A stretch of 64,000 bases of DNA from NCBI GenBank assembly GCA_002403375.1, contig DHHQ01000009.1, positions 1-64,000 on the forward strand, read 5' to 3'. Both the position numbers and the translations under genes were made by a program. The DNA is from Thiobacillus denitrificans (GTDB lineage Bacteria; Pseudomonadota; Gammaproteobacteria; Burkholderiales; Thiobacillaceae). This document shows positions 44,318 to 53,408 of this stretch, in pieces; the stretch's first letter is position 1, and each line of letters opens with the position of its first letter. The notes under the pieces are model-generated. The model did not search any database, had not been told where the DNA came from, and worked only from the letters and a program-made list of their open reading frames with translations.

Positions 44318-44727
44318 GAGGCAATTACGGGTGAAGACGGGAAAGTCCCTTCCCATTTCCAGCAATTGGGCGATAAGTCCCCGCCGATGAAATCACTGAG
44401 GGATAGTGAGAGCGGATCCCAGCGCTCCGCGGTTTCGGGATGGCGGACACGCCAAGTAAGGAATTCAAGATGAGATAGCGCGTGGGCTACTTCGTCGTCT
44501 GTGGTCCCATGCTCCAGTTCGGAGATGCAATGAAGCACCTCATGGGCTGGGGATTCCTCTTCGTCTTCAAAATAGCATCGACCGTTCCCGTCATAACGGG
44601 CAAGCCATGCAAACACAACGGCCGTCCAGTGGGACAGTTCGATTTTTTCGAATCGTGCCGCAATGTGTGCGAAGAGCGTGACAGGATGATCCTGATTGTT
44701 GGGTTCTTCTATGGAAGCCACGGGCAC
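44287..44727 (-). CDS. Small unknown protein upstream of the relaxase
   Basis: A 146-aa acidic protein with GTG start at 44727. Seen: SHWTAVVFAWLARYDGNGRCYFEDEEESPAHEVLHCISELEH and many Trp/His residues (WKWEGTFPSSPVIASWLIEQLPHR at the end). No membrane helix or signal peptide. The 3' end overlaps the relaxase gene. No family recognised; an accessory transfer or element-regulation role is a guess from position. Confidence 0.6.
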   Translation of the reverse strand: MPVASIEEPNNQDHPVTLFAHIAARFEKIELSHWTAVVFAWLARYDGNGRCYFEDEEESPAHEVLHCISELEHGTTDDEVAHALSHLEFLTWRVRHPETAERWDPLSLSLSDFIGGDLSPNCWKWEGTFPSSPVIASWLIEQLPHR

Positions 44728-44805
44728 TCTTTGCGCGAGAAGTGGAAATGCCCGTGATGCTATGGACTCGGCCGTGGCTTTACAGCAGTTAATTCAAACA
44801 AAGTA

Positions 44806-44824
44806 TTTTTGATTGATTGCTGAA
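44806..44824 (-). repeat. 19-bp inverted repeat, left copy
   Basis: On the minus strand TTCAGCAATCAATCAAAAA, identical to 63957-63975 on the plus strand. It lies 79 nt upstream of the small gene that heads the transfer operon. Weaker similarity continues downstream in both copies (TTTGA and CxGCTG). Confidence 0.7.
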
Positions 44825-44870
44825 GTGTTTTGTGTTTTGTGATACGCGTTTTTGTGGCCCGGATTAGCGG

Positions 44871-46067
44871 CTATTGGGGCTGCTCTAACCCAACGATGGG
44901 TAGTCCTTCCTGTTCGGCAGTAAAGCCTGCTTTTGCAATTTCCTCACCCAGCGTTCCCCAGCCTGCGGCACTCGCAAAACGCCGGATTCGTTCTAGTGTG
45001 TGCGGTCTGGCTTTAACGCGTCGGTCCTCTGGAACGTCGTCTGGATGCATCATCCACGGTTGAAGTGTATGCCTAGCTGATCTGGCATCCTGAGCCAATA
45101 TGGAGGCAATCCTGAACCCGCCTTCGTCAATATCGCCCCAGTGATAGATGGGCACACCTGGCGGCAAGCCGCCAAGCAGCCGAACATACATGGCGCGCCA
45201 TGCTGGGGTGGGCATCCCGGCGGTATAAATGAGCAAGACTTCCTCATCATGGCGGCGTTTTGCCTCGCTATGGAAAGTGGTCTGGTTTTCTATGGTCATC
45301 ACCATTTTCGGGATGCCGGCCAGCCCGATTACAGATGATGCGGAAAATGCGCTGTATGGCGCATCCAAGCACTCCGTTACTCGTGTACGCGCCACCACGA
45401 TTTTCCCGGCCATTCGGACCGGCTGCTCTTCACGGAATACCCCGATTTCCTGCCATACATCGGCAGACTCGCGGATCTCGGCATCCACATCACCCGTCAG
45501 CAGGATATCGACAGGCGCTGCTAGCTTTTCGATGCGCTTGCTGTCCTTGAACAATCGCGCGCTGACTTCGCGGATCGGCTCGTCAACCGTTCTGTTTTCA
45601 CGGGCGGCGGTCATGAAACGGATGATGCGGGCAGCATCGATCCAGTCCTGGGAGTCCTCCGGGCCAAAGGTGCGGACCTTCTTCAGGCTGGCCCAGCGAG
45701 CCAACACGTCGTTCAGAACCGGAAAATCCGGCAGCAGAGGGGCGAATTGCGCGGCCGCCTTTTCAAGGCGGATCGCGGCGGTCTCCACGCCAAGCAGTTT
45801 CGCCAGCGCATCGAGGTCGAGCAATTCGACGCGCTGGATGAATCCTTCCTCGCCAAAGCCTTTTTCCCAAGTGAGGGCCACGGCGCCTTCGGCTCTAGCC
45901 GCCTTCATCGCCGCCTCGAATGCCTCCTTGTCGGCCAGCGAGCGCGTGGCCTGGTAGTCGGCCAGTTGCGACCGGGTCAGCGCCGGCCGCGTCGAGCGGA
46001 CACCCGCTGTCGCCCGATTTCCGGCTTCCAGCAGCTTCGTAAGGGCGTTGCGGGCCTTCGTGTCCAT
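44871..46067 (-). CDS. jetD: Wadjet nuclease subunit JetD (DUF3322/DUF2220, Toprim)
   Basis: A 398-aa protein that cleaves plasmid DNA held by the JetABC motor. Seen: an N-terminal helical DUF3322 part (about 1-190) and the C-terminal DUF2220 Toprim nuclease with the catalytic Glu260 in TIENQTTFHSEA and the metal-binding Asp312/Asp314 in YHWGDIDEGGF. All the expected Toprim acids are present. The ATG at 46067 follows the jetC stop by 7 nt. Last gene of the jet operon; the next gene on the same strand starts 144 nt further on. Confidence 0.93.
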   Translation of the reverse strand: MDTKARNALTKLLEAGNRATAGVRSTRPALTRSQLADYQATRSLADKEAFEAAMKAARAEGAVALTWEKGFGEEGFIQRVELLDLDALAKLLGVETAAIRLEKAAAQFAPLLPDFPVLNDVLARWASLKKVRTFGPEDSQDWIDAARIIRFMTAARENRTVDEPIREVSARLFKDSKRIEKLAAPVDILLTGDVDAEIRESADVWQEIGVFREEQPVRMAGKIVVARTRVTECLDAPYSAFSASSVIGLAGIPKMVMTIENQTTFHSEAKRRHDEEVLLIYTAGMPTPAWRAMYVRLLGGLPPGVPIYHWGDIDEGGFRIASILAQDARSARHTLQPWMMHPDDVPEDRRVKARPHTLERIRRFASAAGWGTLGEEIAKAGFTAEQEGLPIVGLEQPQ

Positions 46068-46074
46068 GTGACGA

Positions 46075-49000
46075 CTACACCGGCTGGGCGGCAGTCGTTC
46101 CCGTCTCACGCATGCGATTGACCTCCTGCTCGATGAGTTCGGGGTATGTGTCCAGGTCGTCCGACATGAACATTTCCCGCGTTTCTTCCGTGACATCGTG
46201 GCCGTTAATGAGGATCACATTGCGCACAGGGTCTTTCGCGATGTCGTAGTAGCGGTGCAGGTAGGCAGTGAGCACGCCGAGGTTCTCGCCAGGGCTGGCC
46301 ATGAGCACCTGCAGTCCCAGATCCTGCAGATAGCGCATGGTGGCGGTGATGTTTGTCGGATCCATCTTGTTGAAGGCTTCGTCCAGCAGGATCAGCCTGA
46401 TGCCATCGCGGTTGCCGCGGTCGAGGCGATAGGCCGATGCCAGCGCGGCGCCGGCGATCACGTACAGCGGCGCGCGGTGCTCGCCGCCGGATCCCGGCCC
46501 GAGGCGCTTGCTCAGTTGGCCAACGACCTTGGGTTTGGCCGTCAGCGGGTCATCCCGAATAATCTCGACGTCGAATTCGTAGAACTCCCGGTAGTCGTCC
46601 AGCGGGCTTTTGATGCTTCCGGCCCCCGGCGCAATCTTGTCTTCCAGCAGCTCCTTAAACTGGGCGGGGATCTCGCCGGCCCCGCCGAGCAAGTCTTCTT
46701 GCGGTCCGAATGATGCGATGTTCTTAACGAATTCAAGCAGTTGCTTGAAGTGGGGGCGGATGACCCGCTTGAACTGATAGCGCTCGCCGTTGGTGAACGC
46801 CGGGCACTCCTTCAATACCCGGTTCAGCTGGTTCATGGTCACGTCCAGCGCCTCGATGTTCTGGCTCAGCGCCAAGGCAACGTCGTTCCTGAACGTCTCC
46901 TGCGAAACCTTGTAGGCGTTCTCCATCTGCGCCTTGTAGTCGAGCAGTTCGGTGTCCCGCAGACGCTTGAGGATGTCGGCTATCCAGGCCTGTCCCTTGC
47001 GCCAGTCTTCCAGCACTTGCTCGCCGGCTTGCTCCCGGTATTTGGACAGGAATTCGCCCAGCAGATTGCTGCCCTTGCTGACTTCGCGTGTCACGTCGCG
47101 AAGGGCATCAGCTTCTTTCGTTTTGCAGTAGGCCGCCATGTCCTCGTAATTCTCGCCGTACTTCTCCAGAACGACGTCCCAATGGGGCGACGCGTAATCG
47201 GCGTCGTACTCCGGATCCTTGCGTGCTTCCTCGGCGGCCTCGCGGGCAATCGTAAGCTTGGCAGAGGCTGTGGCAACGTCCTTTTGGCGCTCGATCAATG
47301 CATTTTCGGCAATGCCGCGATTGCCGCTCGCGGCAGTGACGGACTCACTCAGTTCTCTGGCCTTCTCCGACCACGCTTTTTCCTGTTCGCCGAGTTCCAC
47401 GTATTCCTTGTCGGCGGCACCCTGCAGCTTGCTCTGGAGTGCGGTTGCATCGACTTTGGCGGATTCCGCTTCGTCCCAGAAGCCCTTCAGGTACCCTCGG
47501 GCCTGGTCTTCCTGCGGGATGCGGCGCAGCACCGTGGCCAGCGCGTCGATCCTCTGTTTCTGGGCCGTTAGATCCGACACCGCCTTCGTGCAGGCAGCGA
47601 GCCGCGCTTTGGCCGCTTCAAGGTGCTGCCCGCCGCCGTCGCGCCTGATGCGAAGGTCGCCTTCCACGACGAGCTTCAGGCGTTCGATGGTGCCTTTGCC
47701 GACCAGCATGCCATCCTGCGTCAGGGTGCGCTTGCCACGCTCCATGGCCTGTGCGGTGGTCGTGGCGCACACCATGTCCCCGAAGAGCCCGCGCAGGTAG
47801 GCCACGGCCGCCGGGTCGGTGCCTTCGATCAGTTCGGCGACGGTGCCGTCTTCAGGGCGCCGGCCGACCTGCTGCCGGCTCTCCATGACGATCTTGGCGC
47901 CGTAGGCGGCACGCTTTTCCGGCAGGCCGCGATAGACCTCGAATGCCCGACGCTCTTCGTGTTCCGGTACAAGTAGCGCCTGCAGGTTGCTTGCCAGGTA
48001 GGCCTCGATTGCAGGCTGCCATTCCTTCTTCGTGATTCGGACGACGTCGCACACCGCCACCGGGTTAATGCCTTCATCCCGCAGCTCGCGCATCAGGGTT
48101 CCGACGTTCGGACTGAGCGGCATCTTCCCCTGCTTGACCCGTTCGAGTGATTCTGTGGCGAGCTTGAAATCGGCTTTGGCGGCGTCCAACTGCTGGTACA
48201 GCGTGCCATCGATGTCGTTCAGTGCCTGCATGGCTTTTTGAGCCGCCTGAACGGCAGTGCCCAGGTGCGCTTCGATTTCAGTCCATTCAGCCTGTTCAAA
48301 GCGTTCCAGCAAGGCCGCCAGTTTCTGCGATTCGGCGCTCAATGAGCGCATGACCTCCTCATCCAGAACACCGGCGTCCGCGGCCTTCTTCAGGAACTCA
48401 CGGAACTGGGAAATCTGGTCAAACATGCCTCTGGTATTGCGTTCGGCCCGATCATGATGCCCTCTGATCTGGCCTTCCAGACCGGCGTAATCGGCATGGG
48501 CACCATGCTGTTCGCGAAGCTTGCGGTATTGGGCCGCTTTTTTGGCTGCAGTTTCCTGATCGTCCTTCAATCTACGGAATTCCCTGTCAGCAGAATCAAA
48601 CGCCACTTGGGCTTCCTGCTGGCGGCCCTCGCATTGCTCGTGCACCTGGTTGGCGTGCTCGCGCGCCGCGTCCAGGCCCAGCGCCTTCCAGGTGACGGCT
48701 TTTCTGGAGGCCTTGGCTGCATTGTCAAAGGTGTCGTGGACCGCGGTGCCGTCGACGATTTTCTGCTCGACATCGGCCACCATCTCGGCCAGGCGCCGGA
48801 ATGACTCGGTGACCTCCTTGAACTTCTTAATGTTTGTCGGCCGGGACTCAAGCACGTCGTTGCGGACGATCTCGTCCACGGTCTTGTCGAAGCGCATCCG
48901 CAGCGCAAAACGGAACGCGCGGATAAATGCCTCGTACGACGGCGCACCGCCCGACCCGCGCAATTCGAGCAGGCAAGCGCGAATGTACCGATCGGCCTCC

Positions 49001-49521
49001 TGGAACACGCATTCCTCACCCGAAACTTTGGATCGCTGCAGCAGTTGCTGCTTGAAGGCGGCCCATTCCCGCGGCTTTTCCTTGCCGTCGACCGTCTCAA
49101 GGTGATCCCCCAGCGTCAACTCGACGTCCGGGAGGAGATAGCGGCCCAGCACATCGTGTTGCTCGCGGTCCTTGGAGGCATAGATGCACACTCCCATGGA
49201 GACGGGCTTGTTGGTTTCCGAGTCGCGCCAGACGAGGGTGATATAGGTGTTCGAGTTCGGCCGCACCCGGTCATCGGGCATACCGCCGTACTGGCCGAGG
49301 CAATAGCTCCGAATCGACCGTGTCGTCTTGTTCTCGTCAGCCTGGGCGTTCAGCGCCATGAGCCGGCTGTTTGCGCCAAACATGGCGATCTGGACTGCAT
49401 CGAGGAACGAGCTCTTTCCGCTGCCGTTTGCCCCGAACAGCCCAGTGATCTCGGCAATGCGGACATGCTCTCGTTCATACAGAAAGAACTGCACCAGGTT
49501 GATACTTTCCAGATATTTCAT
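46075..49521 (-). CDS. jetC: Wadjet SMC-like ATPase JetC
   Basis: A 1148-aa SMC/MukB-like motor that extrudes DNA loops to recognise small circular plasmids. Seen: N-terminal Walker A GANGSGKSS (30-38), long coiled-coil arms (about 230-430 and 640-880) around a hinge region (about 450-620), then the C-terminal half of the head with signature GPGSGGEHRAPLYV (about 1003-1016) and Walker B LILLDEAFNKMD (Asp1047, Glu1048). Length matches type I JetC. The start codon overlaps the jetB stop by 4 nt (ATGA). Confidence 0.95.
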   Translation of the reverse strand: MKYLESINLVQFFLYEREHVRIAEITGLFGANGSGKSSFLDAVQIAMFGANSRLMALNAQADENKTTRSIRSYCLGQYGGMPDDRVRPNSNTYITLVWRDSETNKPVSMGVCIYASKDREQHDVLGRYLLPDVELTLGDHLETVDGKEKPREWAAFKQQLLQRSKVSGEECVFQEADRYIRACLLELRGSGGAPSYEAFIRAFRFALRMRFDKTVDEIVRNDVLESRPTNIKKFKEVTESFRRLAEMVADVEQKIVDGTAVHDTFDNAAKASRKAVTWKALGLDAAREHANQVHEQCEGRQQEAQVAFDSADREFRRLKDDQETAAKKAAQYRKLREQHGAHADYAGLEGQIRGHHDRAERNTRGMFDQISQFREFLKKAADAGVLDEEVMRSLSAESQKLAALLERFEQAEWTEIEAHLGTAVQAAQKAMQALNDIDGTLYQQLDAAKADFKLATESLERVKQGKMPLSPNVGTLMRELRDEGINPVAVCDVVRITKKEWQPAIEAYLASNLQALLVPEHEERRAFEVYRGLPEKRAAYGAKIVMESRQQVGRRPEDGTVAELIEGTDPAAVAYLRGLFGDMVCATTTAQAMERGKRTLTQDGMLVGKGTIERLKLVVEGDLRIRRDGGGQHLEAAKARLAACTKAVSDLTAQKQRIDALATVLRRIPQEDQARGYLKGFWDEAESAKVDATALQSKLQGAADKEYVELGEQEKAWSEKARELSESVTAASGNRGIAENALIERQKDVATASAKLTIAREAAEEARKDPEYDADYASPHWDVVLEKYGENYEDMAAYCKTKEADALRDVTREVSKGSNLLGEFLSKYREQAGEQVLEDWRKGQAWIADILKRLRDTELLDYKAQMENAYKVSQETFRNDVALALSQNIEALDVTMNQLNRVLKECPAFTNGERYQFKRVIRPHFKQLLEFVKNIASFGPQEDLLGGAGEIPAQFKELLEDKIAPGAGSIKSPLDDYREFYEFDVEIIRDDPLTAKPKVVGQLSKRLGPGSGGEHRAPLYVIAGAALASAYRLDRGNRDGIRLILLDEAFNKMDPTNITATMRYLQDLGLQVLMASPGENLGVLTAYLHRYYDIAKDPVRNVILINGHDVTEETREMFMSDDLDTYPELIEQEVNRMRETGTTAAQPV

Positions 49522-50198
49522 GCTTCTTCTTCCTCTGGCTGCTCCGGACCTTGACCGTCGCCGTCCTCGTTAGACTCCCCTGCGGGTTCGTACGACTGTG
49601 TAAATTGGGCCAGTCGGGTAATCGCGGTCTCGCCCAGCAGATCCACGATCGCGGGACGTATGGCCAGCACGTAGGGCTGAATGTCACCGGCAACCGCGTC
49701 GGGAAACTCATGTTCATCCACCTTGCGCACGATGCCCCAGCGCCGAAGCGTCCGCACCAGACCGTCCAGTTCGCCGCGTCCAGGCAGCTCGCGCTTGCCC
49801 GTCGTGGAGAGGCGATACTTTTCCTCCAGCTCGACCGCATCGCAGATCACTTCGCCGTCATCGTTCAGCTGCCCGGTCCGGGCCTGTTCGTCGTAGATCT
49901 TCCGGAGCACAAGGGCGAGCAGCGTTTGTGCGGTATTGGCCGTGCCCGCCCTGCCGTTGTCCGGAATCGCGCACGCATAGCGGAGCTGCCGGTTCACGGT
50001 CAGGCCGACGCCGACCTGGGAGAGGACGTGCTTGAATTCGCGCTCGAACCGCTCGATCATGCCGTAGGACATGCGGCTGTGCCGGTCCGCGTAGTACAGA
50101 ACCTGTTCTGCAAGCAGACGGCTGGCGGTCGACTCGAACTCCTCGGCCACATATTGCCTGTCGGTTTTCGCAGCGATGTTTTCCCAATACTGGCTCAT
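49518..50198 (-). CDS. jetB: Wadjet subunit JetB (DUF4194, MukE-like)
   Basis: A 226-aa winged-helix (KITE) subunit that bridges the kleisin JetA and the SMC heads. The ATG at 50198 has aaggagagg 5 nt upstream; a longer reading lacks support. Seen: SRLLAEQVLYYADRHSRMSYGMIERFEREF, RYACAIPDNGRAGTANTAQTLLALVLRKIYDEQA and VRTLRRWGIVRKV, then an acidic tail EDGDGQGPEQPEEEEA. It overlaps both neighbours by 4 nt, so the operon is translated as a coupled unit. Confidence 0.92.
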   Translation of the reverse strand: MSQYWENIAAKTDRQYVAEEFESTASRLLAEQVLYYADRHSRMSYGMIERFEREFKHVLSQVGVGLTVNRQLRYACAIPDNGRAGTANTAQTLLALVLRKIYDEQARTGQLNDDGEVICDAVELEEKYRLSTTGKRELPGRGELDGLVRTLRRWGIVRKVDEHEFPDAVAGDIQPYVLAIRPAIVDLLGETAITRLAQFTQSYEPAGESNEDGDGQGPEQPEEEEA

Positions 50199-51670
50199 GT
50201 CGCCTCTCCTTTTGTAGCTGCCGGTTTTTTCGCTCTCTCGATCCGGAATGGAACGCCAGTGATCCACTTGTTTTCTGCTTCCTTGTCGCCGGTGCGACGT
50301 ACCCGGAAGCCGCGCATCATGGCTAAGGCCTCCCGCTGCAAATCAGGCGATCCGCTATCCATGGCGGCACCGAGCACCAGCAAGGTCTGATAGGCACGCA
50401 CATCCGCGACGCTGCTGATCTGGAGTTCTTCGCTGGCGACGACAGGGCGGCCTGAAAGCTGACGCGACACGAACTCGACGAGTTTGGGGGCGTTAACCAT
50501 CCGAACATTGCGTGCGAGCGCCCGGAGTTTTGCCCGTGCGATGTCTTCCTCGGTCGGGATGGTCTCCCTTAGTTGCGTGGCCTTCTCCCGCGCCTCCTGC
50601 CGGCGTGGTTCGGCGAGATTGGCGGGGCTGACCATGTCGCCCGGCGGGAACGGGCTGTCGTGAACGTCCGTTTTACTGTCCATGACCCGGACGATCGCCG
50701 CATCGACGACCTCATCGATGGGACGCAGGGAGCGCAGCCGGTAATCCAGATAGGCCAGCGCCCGGCGGTTTGCCCGGCGGATCTCGTCATCCAGCCGCTC
50801 CAGGTAGTCGTCGATCCGCTGGATGTCGCGCAATTTCTGCACGTCGCGCTCGAACATGCGCTCGGCGCGGGCGCGGTCGCCCTGGAAGCGCCGGGTTTCG
50901 TACCAGGTGATCAGGCGCTCGCGATTCTGCTCGGAACCATGCAGTTCGTCGGCCCAGTGGAGGATTTGCGGGCGCCGCGACAGCGGGTGCTCGCGTGTCC
51001 TGAGTTCCTTGTAGTCCCCGATGAACACCTGCTCGATGAAGCCGCTGAAGAACCCGCGAACGTACTGGGCGGTGGTTTCTTCCGCCCCGAGCGAGCTCAT
51101 CAGGTCGCGGACGTTCGTGCCGGTATTACGGATGTGTTCGAGCAGGTGTCGCGCCTGGTCGGCCGCCTCGGAAAGCGAGTCGCCGCCGGCCCCTTCCATC
51201 ACCAGCTTCAGGTTGGCTTCGATGGAGCGAATCTTGCCCGCCACGTAGATCGGTCCGGTCTCCGCGAAATTGATGAGCTGCCCCAGGAACTGGTTGACCG
51301 TGGGGGTCATGGAAACCCGCTTGTCGACGCCATGGCGGTCCAGCCGCAGCCACCCGCAATCATGCAGCCGGTTGAAGATGGTGATGGCGCGGATGTTGAG
51401 CGGCGTTTCGGGCGTGGCGCCATCCTCGTCTATCCAGGAATCGTGGATGACGAGTTCGGCCTCGATGTCCTGGGTGATGTCTCGCGTCGTGAATCCGTGG
51501 CTGGGCGGCAAGGGGGCATCCGGGCCGAAGCGCCTGTCGTAGAGCGCGCACAGGATGCCCCAGTAGGTCTGCTTATTGGGCGAGGCGAGCGGCGCAAACA
51601 GCCGCTCCGGCAGCCGCGTGAACAGAAGGGAGGCGGCAGCGCCGCCAGCACCTAGCGGTTGAAAAGCCAC
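50195..51670 (-). CDS. jetA: Wadjet kleisin-like subunit JetA (DUF3375)
   Basis: A 491-aa kleisin of the MukF type that closes the JetC ring. Seen: N-terminal winged-helix region (FTRLPERLFAPLASPNKQTYWGILCALYDRRF, then VIHDSWIDEDG), ITIFNRLHDCGWLRLDRHGVDKRVSMTP, a helical middle part (HLLEHIRNTGTNVRDLMSSLG) and basic segments with YFLERLDDEIRRANRRALAYLDYRLRSLRP-like repeats. It starts 19 nt before the stop of the WYL regulator gene and overlaps jetB by 4 nt. Confidence 0.92.
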   Translation of the reverse strand: MAFQPLGAGGAAASLLFTRLPERLFAPLASPNKQTYWGILCALYDRRFGPDAPLPPSHGFTTRDITQDIEAELVIHDSWIDEDGATPETPLNIRAITIFNRLHDCGWLRLDRHGVDKRVSMTPTVNQFLGQLINFAETGPIYVAGKIRSIEANLKLVMEGAGGDSLSEAADQARHLLEHIRNTGTNVRDLMSSLGAEETTAQYVRGFFSGFIEQVFIGDYKELRTREHPLSRRPQILHWADELHGSEQNRERLITWYETRRFQGDRARAERMFERDVQKLRDIQRIDDYLERLDDEIRRANRRALAYLDYRLRSLRPIDEVVDAAIVRVMDSKTDVHDSPFPPGDMVSPANLAEPRRQEAREKATQLRETIPTEEDIARAKLRALARNVRMVNAPKLVEFVSRQLSGRPVVASEELQISSVADVRAYQTLLVLGAAMDSGSPDLQREALAMMRGFRVRRTGDKEAENKWITGVPFRIERAKKPAATKGEAT

Positions 51671-52512
51671 TTGGACACCTCCCGTGCGTTTTCAACGGCG
51701 ATCAGATACTCGGGCGCGTGCTGGATCTTTGTGTCCATCGCGGCGTGTATGTCCAGAATGAAATAGGGGACCAGAGCCGCGCGGCAGGTTTCCACGCGGC
51801 TCGCGGTCCCATTGAAGTATTCGGCCTGGATCACTCTGGCCTGCGCAGGAGAGAGTTCAGGGTGGGCGACCAGGCGAACCTTGACCTTGGTGTTCCAGTC
51901 GGGGTCATCGAATCGGGTGCGATCCGCGAGACGCGCCAAAGGCTTCACTTCGAGGATCCGCCCCAGTGCGTAATCCCGGAATTCCTGATGGGCCTCGCTG
52001 TAGGCGCGCACATGCCACCTGCGGCCGGCGAGAACCAGGCTGTGCGGATAGATCGTGCGGCGATGCGGAGCCGGTTCGCTCATCGACATGTATTCGATTT
52101 CGACGGCTTTTGCCTGTCTGATCGAATTTCCGAGGCTGGCGAATGTCTTGGGTGCCGGGGCGGTGATGCTTGGCGTCGCCGACCAGGCCACCGAACTGCC
52201 ATCCTCCATGGCCGACGCATAGGGAAGCCCGACCATGGACAGGTAACGGGAAAGCGATTCGGAAATGTCTGCCTGAGAGGCCTTGGTGTACCGCTTGTAG
52301 AAATCTGACGTAGCGAAGTAGCTCCTGGACTTGCTGTCCCATTGCATCCAGGTTGGGTTCAGGTCGCGGATTTCCTTGATCCATTGGCTGGCCCGTGGCA
52401 AACCAATGCCAAACAGCTCGCATACCCGCGAACGGTAAATGCGCCCTTCCCAAACCAGCAAAAGCTCCAGAAGGGTAAGGCGTTGTTGCGGGCTGTCGTT
52501 CCGTTGGTCCAT
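51652..52512 (-). CDS. BrxR/CapW-like WYL transcriptional regulator of the Wadjet operon
   Basis: A 286-aa regulator. Seen: N-terminal winged helix-turn-helix (LLELLLVWEGRIYRSRVCELFGIGLPRASQWIKEI), the WYL domain at about 118-185 (EYMSMSEPAPHRRTIYPHSLVLAGRRWHVRAYSEAHQEFRDY) and a C-terminal WCX-like part (KVRLVAHPELSPAQARVIQAEYF). HPHSLV-RRWHVRAY-FRDY is the pattern of BrxR/CapW, dimeric repressors placed upstream of BREX, CBASS and other defence operons that may respond to a nucleic-acid or nucleotide ligand. Here it heads the jet operon and overlaps jetA by 19 nt. Confidence 0.88.
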   Translation of the reverse strand: MDQRNDSPQQRLTLLELLLVWEGRIYRSRVCELFGIGLPRASQWIKEIRDLNPTWMQWDSKSRSYFATSDFYKRYTKASQADISESLSRYLSMVGLPYASAMEDGSSVAWSATPSITAPAPKTFASLGNSIRQAKAVEIEYMSMSEPAPHRRTIYPHSLVLAGRRWHVRAYSEAHQEFRDYALGRILEVKPLARLADRTRFDDPDWNTKVKVRLVAHPELSPAQARVIQAEYFNGTASRVETCRAALVPYFILDIHAAMDTKIQHAPEYLIAVENAREVSKWLFNR

Positions 52513-52524
52513 GTGCTTTTCCGT

Positions 52525-52563
52525 ATGTTATAGAAAAATATAACATATAATTTCTTATAACAT
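52525..52563 (-). promoter_or_regulatory. Operator/promoter of the WYL-Wadjet operon
   Basis: Just upstream of the regulator's ATG are three copies of one 8-bp half-site: ATGTTATA (52525-52532) and TATAACAT twice (52539-52546, 52556-52563). The first two form a perfect palindrome with 6-bp spacing; the third is a direct copy 17 bp further on, about two helical half-turns away. The tract is AT-rich and could include the promoter. Autoregulation is inferred, as shown for BrxR and CapW. Confidence 0.6.
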
Positions 52564-52575
52564 GGACCTTGCAGC

Positions 52576-52613
52576 AAAAAACCCCTGCCTGCCAGCACTG
52601 TAACCAGGGGGTT
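52576..52613 (-). terminator. Rho-independent terminator between metal-efflux and Wadjet operons
   Basis: Reading on the minus strand: aaccccctg, a loop of 17 nt, cagggg, then six T. It ends just before the WYL operator and would stop transcripts coming from the czc-type operon upstream. Confidence 0.6.
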
Positions 52614-52987
52614 GCCCCACCCTGCGTTCCGTGGGTTCACTTCGTGCGACCGCTTTGGCCATAGAAGCGACGGAGGGAGGCTCTCTCAGACAGGCGGGTC
52701 GTCGGCCAAAGGCGACGATGGCCTTTTGCTTGACCGCGTCCGCTGCACTCGCAAGACCAGTCGTTGGCTCGCCACTCGTTTTGAACGATCGCTTTTCTCA
52801 GTTAGACGGCAGAACACGAACCGCTTCTGCCGTTGGCGGCTGCGAAGAGCTGAGGACTGCTCTGTGACGACACAGTGCAGACTGATGCTGAGGAGGAATG
52901 TGGGGCAGCAGGTCGACCATTACAGCCAGTCAGAACAGCCGACAAGATAAACAGGCCGGACGCTTCCCTAACAGTCAATTTTTCCAA
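52614..52987. other. Non-coding stretch between operons
   Basis: No gene supported. Two short plus-strand frames have low-quality composition and no ribosome site. It holds the 3' leader of the efflux operon up to the terminator. Confidence 0.4.
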
Positions 52988-53371
52988 TCAATCACCCGCC
53001 TTTAACCTGAACAGGCGCCCATCCTGGGTTTGGCAGGTGCCTTTGACATCGGTAAGGTGACTGACCCATTCGCAAACCAAGCGCTCGCCATCGGCTGATT
53101 CAAGCGTAGCCTTGCTGCCCTTGCTGGTATGCCCACTATGGAGACCCACGGTGTCGTTTCTGTATATGCCATGGCATGCATCCGTCGTGCACGGATTTCT
53201 CACCGATTCCCCTTCATATCGCTTCCCATCCAGCATTATCTCCATCCTATGCGTTGGCCCCCAGGCCGACAGGGTTCCCACGGCCTGGGTGGTATCAGCC
53301 GCGTCCTTGAGCGCCACGTTAGAGGCGCAGCCGGTCAGTGCTAGCAGGAACAGTATTGTCATTTGTTTCAT
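52988..53371 (-). CDS. Small lipoprotein in the metal-efflux operon
   Basis: A 127-aa protein with a lipoprotein signal: TILFLLALTGCASN, where the Cys of LTGC should be lipidated. The mature part has four more Cys (TTDACHGIYR, RLVCEWVSH, GTCQTQ and PCTTD) and beta-strand character. Last gene of the efflux operon; substrate or partner unknown. Family not recognised. Confidence 0.6.
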   Translation of the reverse strand: MKQMTILFLLALTGCASNVALKDAADTTQAVGTLSAWGPTHRMEIMLDGKRYEGESVRNPCTTDACHGIYRNDTVGLHSGHTSKGSKATLESADGERLVCEWVSHLTDVKGTCQTQDGRLFRLKAGD

Positions 53372-53408
53372 TTTTCTCTCCTTGCGATCATGAAATGCAT
53401 CACACGAT

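Noticed and set aside
44871..52512. MukBEF or MksBEF chromosome-organisation operon instead of Wadjet
   Set aside because: The fourth gene with Toprim (DUF2220), the JetA/JetB lengths and families, and the WYL head gene fit type I Wadjet; MukBEF lacks a Toprim subunit.
52612..52950. Plus-strand short frames upstream of the small lipoprotein
   Set aside because: Random composition (many Arg/Ser/Gln), no ribosome site and no recognisable motif; likely non-coding.
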